From: Pseudomonadota bacterium
GTDB lineage: Bacteria > Pseudomonadota > Gammaproteobacteria > Burkholderiales > Thiobacteraceae
Direction of reading: 5' to 3'
DNA length: 64,000 nucleotides
Assembly: GCA_021812385.1 (NCBI GenBank)
Contig: JAKANO010000008.1
Location: 62,001 to 126,000, forward strand
Shown here: piece after piece, positions 9,148 to 16,692 of the stretch
Numbering within the stretch: position 1 is the first letter of the stretch
How the letters are laid out: every line of letters starts with the position of its first letter
Made by a program: the position numbers and the translations under genes
Notes under the pieces: generated by a model
The model's input: only the letters and a program-made list of their open reading frames with translations
The model's database searches: none
Told to the model about the DNA's origin: nothing

Positions 9148-10536
9148 ATGAGTACGCAGGAAACCTGGAATGAAAGTAGTGAAAATGCCGTGCCGCGCCG
9201 CTTAGGCTGGCGCGAGTTATACCTCAAGGAAGACTGGTGGGCGATTTGGGTGGGCATCGGCCTGATGGCCCTCGCGATCGCCTTGTTCAACCAGGGCAAC
9301 CCCCTGCTGAAGACCCTGGCCATCAATCCCGGCGGCCTCAAGTGGACTTCGTTTGACCAGCTCGCGGGGCATTTTTCCAGCAACGCTCAAACCTATTTCC
9401 TGCAATTCATCAGTTGGCTCGTGATCTTTGGCGTGAGTTCCCGCGTCATGGGGATCAAGCTGTCCCGCTTCATTCCCTCGTTCATCTTTCTGTATGTCCT
9501 GTCGATCATCATGTTTTCGATCGCGGGCTGGGCGAGTGCGGCGAAATTCAACCTGGAAGCGCCGCTGGTCGCGTTGGTCGTCGGCCTGGTGCTGGCCAAC
9601 ACGGTTCGCATGCCGGATTGGATGGACAGCGCCTTTCGCGTGGAATACTTCATCAAGGTGGGGATCGTGCTGCTCGGCGCGACCTTTCCCATCACGCTGG
9701 TGCTGACCGCGGGGCCGGTGGCGATCTTGCAGGCCACGATCATCTCGGTCACGACGTGCACGGTGATCTATTTCGTGGCGACGCGCATGTTCGGCCTGGA
9801 CAAGCGGCTGGCGGCTGTGATCGGCGTGGGGGGATCGGTGTGCGGCGTTTCTGCGTCCATGGCGATTGCCGCTTCCGTGAATGCAAAGAAGGATCATCTT
9901 TACACCTCGGTCACCCTGGTCGTGGGCTGGGCCTTGGTCATGATCCTGGTCCTGCCCTTCATCTCGCAGGCGCTCGGTCTGTCGGCCGGCGTGGCGGGCG
10001 CATGGGTCGGCACCTCGGAGTTTGCTGACGCGGCGGGTTTTGCGGCGGCCAGCGCTTACGGCAAGATGGCCGGCAATGAAGACGCGGCGATCAAGGCCTT
10101 CACCTTGATGAAAGTCATCGGGCGCGATCTGTGGATCGGCATCTGGTCCATCGTCTGGGCGCTCATCGCCACCGTCGTCTGGGAGAAAAAGGAAACCGGC
10201 GTCAGACCCGATGCCCGTGAAATCTGGTGGCGCTTTCCGAAGTTCGTCATCGGCTTCTTTGTCGCGTCCCTTCTGATGACCATGGTCACCAGCGGCTTCA
10301 GCGCCGACGATTTCAACAAAGTGGTCAAGCCGAATCTGATCATGCCCTTGGTTTCGTTGCGCACTTGGGCTTTCATCTTCTGCTTCCTGAGCATCGGACT
10401 GACCACGCGCTTCCGCGATCTCAAGCCGGTCGGCTGGAAGACCTTCTCCGCCTTTACCATCGGCGTGCTCATGAATGTCATCCTCGGCTACATCCTCTCG
10501 GTGCATGTCTTCGCCGAGCATTGGGCCGCCCTGTAA
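9148..10536 (+). CDS. YeiH-family putative sulfate/sulfur-compound exporter
   Basis: A 462-residue integral membrane protein of the 'conserved hypothetical 698' (PF03601 / YeiH) family, with roughly 10-11 hydrophobic segments. Diagnostic stretches are the VGIVLLGATFPITLVL helix, GVGGSVCGVSASMAIAASV (the conserved Gly/Ser-rich re-entrant region) and VGTSEFADAAGFAAASAYG. Members are annotated as putative sulfate exporters and some are tied to taurine or sulfite metabolism; the transported substrate here is not known. It is longer than E. coli YeiH (about 350) because of an N-terminal cytoplasmic stretch and extra loops. AAGGAG supports the start. The DsrE-like gene upstream and the Cys-rich ORF downstream suggest a sulfur-related unit. 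Confidence 0.85.
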   Translation: MSTQETWNESSENAVPRRLGWRELYLKEDWWAIWVGIGLMALAIALFNQGNPLLKTLAINPGGLKWTSFDQLAGHFSSNAQTYFLQFISWLVIFGVSSRVMGIKLSRFIPSFIFLYVLSIIMFSIAGWASAAKFNLEAPLVALVVGLVLANTVRMPDWMDSAFRVEYFIKVGIVLLGATFPITLVLTAGPVAILQATIISVTTCTVIYFVATRMFGLDKRLAAVIGVGGSVCGVSASMAIAASVNAKKDHLYTSVTLVVGWALVMILVLPFISQALGLSAGVAGAWVGTSEFADAAGFAAASAYGKMAGNEDAAIKAFTLMKVIGRDLWIGIWSIVWALIATVVWEKKETGVRPDAREIWWRFPKFVIGFFVASLLMTMVTSGFSADDFNKVVKPNLIMPLVSLRTWAFIFCFLSIGLTTRFRDLKPVGWKTFSAFTIGVLMNVILGYILSVHVFAEHWAAL

Positions 10537-10544
10537 CACAACAG

Positions 10545-10577
10545 CCCATGGCCGGTTTTCGCCGGCCCTGGGTTTTC
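10545..10577 (+). terminator. probable terminator after the YeiH gene
   Basis: Stem CCCATGGCCGG pairs with CCGGCCCTGGG (one mismatch) around a TTTTC loop, followed by TTTTC. It lies just before the small Cys-rich ORF, so that ORF depends on read-through or its own promoter. Confidence 0.65.
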
Positions 10578-10590
10578 TTGGAGTCAGCTC

Positions 10591-10803
10591 ATGATCTGCT
10601 CAACCTGCCAGGATTGTCGTCATTTGATCATTCAGCCGGATCGGCTGGAACAGGCAATCCCGGGGCTGAATATTCTCAGCTCTGCCTACGGATGCGTCAG
10701 GGGCGAGACCGGCCTGTGTCAACGCCACGACAAATTCACAACGGCGCGCTCCACCTGCCCCGACTTCGCCTGTCGGACCGACACCTCTCAAGAAGCATCC
10801 TGA
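10591..10803 (+). CDS. small cysteine-rich protein
   Basis: A 70-residue ORF beginning MICSTCQDCRH, with seven cysteines: three spaced CxxCxxC at the N-terminus, two near residues 35-43 and two near 56-61 (STCPDFACR). CTTGGAG lies about 8 bases before the ATG, which supports translation. The Cys pattern suggests a metal or Fe-S site, but no family is recognised. It follows the YeiH gene on the same strand and runs towards uvrD on the other strand. It could be a chance ORF; the ribosome binding site and biased composition make a real gene more likely. Confidence 0.6.
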   Translation: MICSTCQDCRHLIIQPDRLEQAIPGLNILSSAYGCVRGETGLCQRHDKFTTARSTCPDFACRTDTSQEAS

Positions 10804-10840
10804 TCCATCCGCAGCAACGCGCATAGCGAACGCTGCCGGC

Positions 10841-13039
10841 TTAAACCGGGCTCAATTTTGCGTACTGCAAGGCCAAGCGCTTCATCCCGCTTTGGCGAAA
10901 ATTCACTTCCACTTCGGCGTTAACGCCGCGGCCGTGGCAATGCACGATGACGCCGGGGCCGAATTTGGCATGCAAAACATTCTGGCCGATGCGAAACGTT
11001 TGGCCGGTTTCGGTCTCCGTGGTCGGCGTGAGCAAAGTGCGCGGCTCCTCCCAGGCTGATGCGGCCGCTGCTTGTGCTTGCGGCGCGTTGATCGGCTTGA
11101 GGAGTTTTTCCGGAATTTCGTGCAGGAAGCGCGAAGGCACGCCGTAACGCAGCTGGCCGTGCAACATGCGGCTCTGCGCGAAGGAGAGATACAGCCGGCG
11201 CCGCGCGCGCGTGATGGCGACATACATCAGGCGCCGCTCTTCTTCCAGGCCGTCTTGCTCGAACATGCTGTTCTCGTGCGGGCACAGGCCTTCTTCCAAG
11301 CCGCTGATGAATACGCTGTGAAATTCCAGGCCCTTGGCGGCGTGCACCGTCATCAGTTGCACCGCATCCTGGCCGCTGGCGGCCTGGTTGTCGCCCGCTT
11401 CCAGCGCGGCGTGGGTGAGGAAGGCGGTGAGTGCGTCGGGCATTTCTTCCGTGCGCTCGCCGTCGTATTCCTTGAGGAAGGCGTTGGCGGCGTTGATCAG
11501 CTCTTCCAAGTTTTCCACGCGGTCGGCCTCGGTCTTGGAGGCCTGATAGTGCGCCACCAGGCCGCTCGCATGCAGCAGGTGCTCGACTTGCTCGGCCAGA
11601 TCCAAGCCGGCGCTATCGCGGCGCATGGATTCGATCAGCAGGACGAAGGCCGGCACGCCCTTGCTGCTATCCTTGCCGCCTTTTTTACACGCCGCTTGCC
11701 ATAGTGAAACGCCTTGCTCGCGCGCCGTTTCTTGCAGCTGCTCAATGCTGCGCGCGCCGATACCGCGCGTGGGAAAGTTGATCACGCGCAGCAGCGCGGT
11801 ATCGTCTTCGGGATTGGCGATGAGGCGCAAATACGCCAGCGCGTGCTTGACTTCCTGGCGCTCGAAAAAGCGCAGGCCGCCGTACACGCGATACGGCACG
11901 GTTGCCGAAAACAAGGCGTGTTCCAGCACGCGCGATTGGGCGTTGGAGCGGTATAACAGTGCGATTTGCGAGGCGGCCACGCCGTCCTTGATCAGGGCGC
12001 GGATTTCTTCCACGATAAATTGCGCTTCGTCGAAGTCGGAGCTGGCGGCATACAAGCGAATCGGCTCGCCCGCGCCTTCCGCCGTCCATAGATTCTTGCC
12101 CAGGCGTTCGCTGTTATGGCCGATGAGGATGTTGGCCGCGTCCAGGATGTTGCCTTGCGAGCGGTAGTTTTGTTCCAGCTTGATGATTTTTTCGACGGCG
12201 AACTCGCGCACAAAGGTTTGCATATTGCCGGCATGCGCGCCGCGAAAAGCATAAATGGATTGATCGTCGTCGCCCACCGCGAACACGGCGTTCTCATTGC
12301 CGGCGATTTGTTTCAGCCATTCGTATTGAAAGCGGCTGGTGTCCTGGAACTCGTCCACCAAAATAAATTTGAAGCGCGCCTGGTAGTGCTGGCGCAGCGG
12401 TTCGTTGCGCTGCAACAGCTCGTAGGAGCGCAGCAGCAGCTCGGCAAAATCCACCACGCCTTCGCGCTGGCATTGCTGTTCGTAGGCACTGTAAATCTCG
12501 CGGTAGCGTTGCGTCATGTCGTCCAGGGCCTCGACATCATTGGCGCGCAAGCCTTGCTCCTTGGCGTTGTTGATGAAGTACACGACTTGCTTGGGCGCGT
12601 ATTTTTCATCGTCGATATTGAGTTGCTTCATCAAGCGCTTGATCGCCGAGAGCTGGTCCTGCGAGTCGAGGATTTGAAACAGCGCCGGCAGATTCGCCTC
12701 GCGGTGATGCGCGCGCAGCAGGCGATTGCATAGGCCGTGGAAAGTGCCGACCCACATGCCGCGCGGATTGATCGGCAACAGGCTGGAAATGCGCGTGAGC
12801 ATCTCCTTCGCCGCCTTGTTGGTGAAGGTGACCGCCAAGATGCCGCCCGGACTGACTTGTCCGGTTTGAATGAGATGCGCAATGCGCGTGGTCAGCACGC
12901 GCGTTTTGCCGCTGCCGGCGCCGGCCAAAATCAGCGCCGATTGGCGCGGCAAGGTCACGGCGGCGAGTTGTTCGGGATTCAGGTGTTCGAGATACGCAGC
13001 GGAGGTCACGGGACGAGGCTCAGGGGAATAAGCCGTCAT
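10841..13039 (-). CDS. uvrD: DNA helicase II (UvrD)
   Basis: A 732-residue superfamily 1A helicase for nucleotide-excision and mismatch repair. Q-motif LNPEQLAAV, Walker A AGAGSGKTRVL, motif II VDEFQDTS, motif III GDDDQSIYAFRGA, VMTVHAAKGLEF-type motif V (LMTVHAAKGLEFHSVF) and YVAITRARRRLYL motif VI are all intact. The C-terminal Tudor-like tail (VLHAKFGPGVIVHCHGRG...LQYAKLSPV) is the UvrD signature that binds RNA polymerase and distinguishes it from Rep. The start at 13039 (MTAYSPEPRPV) gives the standard length. The frame is open to 13195, but that would overlap the next gene's start and add an Arg-rich tail not typical of UvrD. Confidence 0.95.
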   Translation of the reverse strand: MTAYSPEPRPVTSAAYLEHLNPEQLAAVTLPRQSALILAGAGSGKTRVLTTRIAHLIQTGQVSPGGILAVTFTNKAAKEMLTRISSLLPINPRGMWVGTFHGLCNRLLRAHHREANLPALFQILDSQDQLSAIKRLMKQLNIDDEKYAPKQVVYFINNAKEQGLRANDVEALDDMTQRYREIYSAYEQQCQREGVVDFAELLLRSYELLQRNEPLRQHYQARFKFILVDEFQDTSRFQYEWLKQIAGNENAVFAVGDDDQSIYAFRGAHAGNMQTFVREFAVEKIIKLEQNYRSQGNILDAANILIGHNSERLGKNLWTAEGAGEPIRLYAASSDFDEAQFIVEEIRALIKDGVAASQIALLYRSNAQSRVLEHALFSATVPYRVYGGLRFFERQEVKHALAYLRLIANPEDDTALLRVINFPTRGIGARSIEQLQETAREQGVSLWQAACKKGGKDSSKGVPAFVLLIESMRRDSAGLDLAEQVEHLLHASGLVAHYQASKTEADRVENLEELINAANAFLKEYDGERTEEMPDALTAFLTHAALEAGDNQAASGQDAVQLMTVHAAKGLEFHSVFISGLEEGLCPHENSMFEQDGLEEERRLMYVAITRARRRLYLSFAQSRMLHGQLRYGVPSRFLHEIPEKLLKPINAPQAQAAAASAWEEPRTLLTPTTETETGQTFRIGQNVLHAKFGPGVIVHCHGRGVNAEVEVNFRQSGMKRLALQYAKLSPV

Positions 13040-13160
13040 TATAAAACAAGCCGCGCGCCGCCGCCTTGCGATGCGCCGGGGCGTTGCTATACTGTTAGCA
13101 TAATTCGCTTTGTTTTGGGCCGTCGCCCATTTCTGTGGTTTATAAAAAGGCCGCGCACGC

Positions 13161-16100
13161 ATGTCCCCATTTACTCTAATCTGGCAGCGCCTCACGCGCC
13201 CGCCGGATCAAGTCACCGATCCCGAACGCCGCCGCCAGTTGCAACTGCTGGCGGGATTACAACTCCTGCTGGTGGTTCTCGGCGCCGTGGCGATTACCCT
13301 GGAAAGCCGCGTCCTGCCGACATTTAAGCCAACCTACACCGCGGTTAGCATTGGCATGTTGCTGTTATTGGGCGGCTACGCTTTAACGCGCATGGGGCGC
13401 TACAACGTGGCCGCGGTCATTGCCGTCAGCGTCACCACGCTAACCTGTTTTGCCATCATCTTTTTGAATCCACGGCAGGATGCAACCTATGCCTTTTTGT
13501 CGGTATCCCTGGTATTGGCTTCCTTGCTGTTCTACCGGCGCGGCCTGCTGCTCACGGCGCTGATCCTGCTGCTGGGTGTCTGCCTAGGACTGCCGGCACT
13601 GGGCCTGCCCCCGCCCAACGACAACCCGCTAACCGTGCCGATTTTCCTGGTCGTGGTTTGCGCCATGCTGCTGAGCTACCGGCAGCATCTACGCGCCGTG
13701 GCGCACGACCAGCACGCGGCTTTGGCCAATCAGAGCGCGCGCCTGCGCGCGCTTGTCGATAACGCCTTCGATGCCATTATTACCTTTGATGCGAAGGGCG
13801 CGATTAACGCATTCAACCCGGCCGCCGCGCAGTTGTTCGGGTATTCGGCGCAAGAAATCCTCGGTAAAAACGTCTCGATCCTGCTACCCGTACCCTTATC
13901 GGAAAAAACGATTGCCTGCGTTCCCAGCGAATTGCCGGCGCGGCACAAGGAAGGGCGCGAATTTCCTGTCGAGCTGACGATCAGTGAAATGCAAATCGAG
14001 GGACGGCGCTACTCCACCGCCTTCATTCGCGACATTAGCTTGCGCCGCGCGGCTGAAGAACGGGTCATGCAACTCAACCGCTTGCTGCGCACCATTACCG
14101 CCGTCAGCCAGATGGTGGTGCGCGAACGCTCCCGCGATCGATTGCTGGCCGAAACCTGCCGCATTCTCATAGAGTATGGCGAATATCGCATGGCCTGGAT
14201 CGGCCTCGCCGATAACGCCAGCGGTGAGGTGCGTGTCGCCGCACGGGCCGGGGTTGACGAGGGCTACTTGGCGCAAGCCAATATTCGCTGCGACGATTCG
14301 CCGCAAGGCCGCGGCCCCACCGGGCTTGCGATTCGCGAAGGGCGGTTTGTCGTTAACAACGATGGGCAGAACAACCCCAGTTTCGCACCGTGGCAAGAGA
14401 GTGCACGACAGCACGGCTATGGCGCATCCGCGGCCTTTCCGCTACGCGTGCGCGATCAAGTGATAGGCGCCGTGACGGTGTATGCGACTAAAACCGGCGC
14501 CTTTCAGCAGGAGGAAGTGGAGCTGCTCAACGAATTGGTTGAAGACCTGGGCTATGCGCTGCTGATGATCGAGATGATGGCGGCGCACGAGCAGGCCGAA
14601 CAAGCACTGGAACAGAGCGAGGCGAATTTCCGCGCGCTGACGGTGAACGCGAATGTAGGCATTTTGGTGAATTGCCACGGCCGGCATGTGTTCGGCAACG
14701 CGCAAATCCTAAAACTGCTGGGCTATACCCTGGAGGAGTTTCGTCAAACGGGGATCGCGCAATTGGTCCACCCGGATGAATACGCCAAGGTTGTGGCGCG
14801 CTTTGAAGGACGCATGTCCGGCGCGCCGAGCGAGAACGTTTACGAAACCATTTTCCTCACCCGCGATGGGCGCGAGTTGCCGGTGGAAATCACGGCGACG
14901 GAAACCGTCTGGGAAGACGTGCCCTGCGGCCTGGTGTTCGTGCACGACATTAGCGAGCGCCAGCGTGCCGCGGCGCGCATGCGCCAGCTTTCCAGCGCCT
15001 TGGAGCAAACCGCCGACGCCGTGATGATCACCAATAAACTCGGCGTGATCGAGTACGTCAATCCCGCCTTCGAACAAATCACCGGCTTTAGCGCCGCGGA
15101 AGTAATTGGGCAAAGCCCGCGCCTGATCCGCTCCGGCAAGCATAGCCCGGCGTTCTACCAAAACATGTGGCAAACCATTCTCGCCGACAAGGTGTTTCGC
15201 GATGTATTCATTAATAGCCGCAAAAACGGCGAGCATTATTTCGAGGAAAAAACCATTTCGCCGCTCAAGAACGCGGCCGGCCAGATCACGCATTTCATTT
15301 CCACCGGCAAGGATGTCACGGAGCGGGTGCAGGCGCAGGAGCGCTTGGAATACATCGCACAGCACGATGCGCTGACCGAGCTGCCGAATCGCTTGCTGCT
15401 GCTGGATCGCCTCAATCAGGCGATTGCGCGGGCGCGCTGGCATCAGCGCGTGGTGGCGCTACTGTTCGTCGACCTGGATCGCTTCAAAACCATCAACGAT
15501 ACGCTGGGACACGAAACCGGCGACTTGATCCTGCAACAGATCGCGATCCGTTTAAACGCCTGCGTGCGCGCGGGCGATACCGTGGCGCGCTTTGGCGGCG
15601 ATGAGTTTGTTGTGCTACTGGATGATGTGGCCAACGAAAGCGACATTCGCAATATTGCGAAAAAAGTCTTGGATGCGCTGCTGCCCCCGTTCCGGGTCGC
15701 CGCGCAACAATTTTATGTCACCGCCAGTATCGGCGTGAGCTTGTATCCGAACGATGGCGCAGACGCATCGACGCTGCTTAAAAACGCCGATATCGCCATG
15801 TATCGCGCCAAGGAGCAGGGCAAGAACGCCTATCAATTCTATTCCGCCGAGATGAGTGCACGCGCCTTCGAGCGCCTGTCCTTGGAATCCAGCCTGCGCC
15901 ATGCGCTCGAGCGCGGCGAATTGCGCTTACATTACCAGCCGGTGGTCGATGCGGATAGCGGCGCCATCGTCAGCGTCGAGGCGCTGCTGCGCTGGCAGCA
16001 TCCGGATTTGGGCTTGGTGCTGCCCGGCGATTTTATCGCGCTGCTGGAAGAGACGGGGTTGATCGTGCCCGCCGGCGAATGGGTGCTGGAAAGCGCCTGC

Positions 16101-16673
16101 GAGCAGTTACACGCCTGGCATGCCCTGGGTTGGCCGAATCTGCGCATGGCGGTTAATCTCTCGACCCGGCAACTCCAGAGCGACGGGCTGTTGCGCGCCT
16201 TTGAACGAAATCTTTCGAAGCGCCCGTTTCATCCTGGGCAGCTGGAATTGGAAATCACCGAGGGCATGCTCATGCAGCAAGGCGGCACCACCACGGAAAT
16301 CCTCAGCGCGCTGCGCGCCTTGGGGGTGCGCCTGGCGATCGACGATTTCGGCACCGGCTACTCCTCGCTCAGTTATTTGCGGCGCTTTCCCATCGATACC
16401 CTGAAAATCGACCGCAGCTTCGTCCATGACATTCCGGGCGACGCCACCGATAGCGCCATCACCACCGCGATTATCGTGTTGGCGCAAAGCTTAAAGCTGA
16501 ATGTGATTGCCGAGGGCATAGAAACGCCGGCCCAGCGCGATTTCTTGCGCAGCTTGGGGTGTCGCTTGATGCAGGGTTATTTATTCAGTAAACCCTTGCC
16601 ACCCGAAGCCCTTACGCACCTGTTGGCAGCACGCAATGCCCGCGCCTTTGTCGATCCCGGGGTTGGCGCCTGA
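13161..16673 (+). CDS. membrane c-di-GMP enzyme: 6TM-PAS-GAF-PAS-PAS-GGDEF-EAL
   Basis: 1170 residues. Six hydrophobic segments (about 27-175) lead into PAS (about 190-300, DAIITFDAKGAINAFNPAA), GAF (about 320-480), two more PAS domains (about 487-730, ADAVMITNKLGVIEYVNPAF), GGDEF (about 735-900) and EAL (about 905-1160). FGGDEF is intact and preceded by an RAGD inhibitory site, so feedback by c-di-GMP is likely. The EAL module is complete (EALLRW, LEITEGML, IDDFGTGYSS, AEGIET). Both synthesis and breakdown are possible. It converges on the REC-GGDEF-EAL gene with only 19 bases between stops. The signal sensed is unknown; the GAF and three PAS domains suggest small-molecule or redox input. 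Confidence 0.93.
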   Translation: MSPFTLIWQRLTRPPDQVTDPERRRQLQLLAGLQLLLVVLGAVAITLESRVLPTFKPTYTAVSIGMLLLLGGYALTRMGRYNVAAVIAVSVTTLTCFAIIFLNPRQDATYAFLSVSLVLASLLFYRRGLLLTALILLLGVCLGLPALGLPPPNDNPLTVPIFLVVVCAMLLSYRQHLRAVAHDQHAALANQSARLRALVDNAFDAIITFDAKGAINAFNPAAAQLFGYSAQEILGKNVSILLPVPLSEKTIACVPSELPARHKEGREFPVELTISEMQIEGRRYSTAFIRDISLRRAAEERVMQLNRLLRTITAVSQMVVRERSRDRLLAETCRILIEYGEYRMAWIGLADNASGEVRVAARAGVDEGYLAQANIRCDDSPQGRGPTGLAIREGRFVVNNDGQNNPSFAPWQESARQHGYGASAAFPLRVRDQVIGAVTVYATKTGAFQQEEVELLNELVEDLGYALLMIEMMAAHEQAEQALEQSEANFRALTVNANVGILVNCHGRHVFGNAQILKLLGYTLEEFRQTGIAQLVHPDEYAKVVARFEGRMSGAPSENVYETIFLTRDGRELPVEITATETVWEDVPCGLVFVHDISERQRAAARMRQLSSALEQTADAVMITNKLGVIEYVNPAFEQITGFSAAEVIGQSPRLIRSGKHSPAFYQNMWQTILADKVFRDVFINSRKNGEHYFEEKTISPLKNAAGQITHFISTGKDVTERVQAQERLEYIAQHDALTELPNRLLLLDRLNQAIARARWHQRVVALLFVDLDRFKTINDTLGHETGDLILQQIAIRLNACVRAGDTVARFGGDEFVVLLDDVANESDIRNIAKKVLDALLPPFRVAAQQFYVTASIGVSLYPNDGADASTLLKNADIAMYRAKEQGKNAYQFYSAEMSARAFERLSLESSLRHALERGELRLHYQPVVDADSGAIVSVEALLRWQHPDLGLVLPGDFIALLEETGLIVPAGEWVLESACEQLHAWHALGWPNLRMAVNLSTRQLQSDGLLRAFERNLSKRPFHPGQLELEITEGMLMQQGGTTTEILSALRALGVRLAIDDFGTGYSSLSYLRRFPIDTLKIDRSFVHDIPGDATDSAITTAIIVLAQSLKLNVIAEGIETPAQRDFLRSLGCRLMQGYLFSKPLPPEALTHLLAARNARAFVDPGVGA

Positions 16674-16692
16674 GGCAAACGTAAAATTGGCA

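Noticed and set aside
9217-10539. 440-codon open frame on the minus strand
   Set aside because: Exact antisense shadow of the YeiH gene; Asp/His/Arg/Gln-rich and without recognisable domains.
13085-13105. GCTATACTGTTAGC near-palindrome between uvrD and the GGDEF/EAL gene, considered as operator or promoter
   Set aside because: No -35/-10 pair with sensible spacing on either strand, and arms too short to call an operator.
13040-13195. 52-residue N-terminal extension of UvrD
   Set aside because: The added Arg-rich residues are not part of UvrD and would overlap the start of the neighbouring gene; the ATG at 13039 gives normal length.
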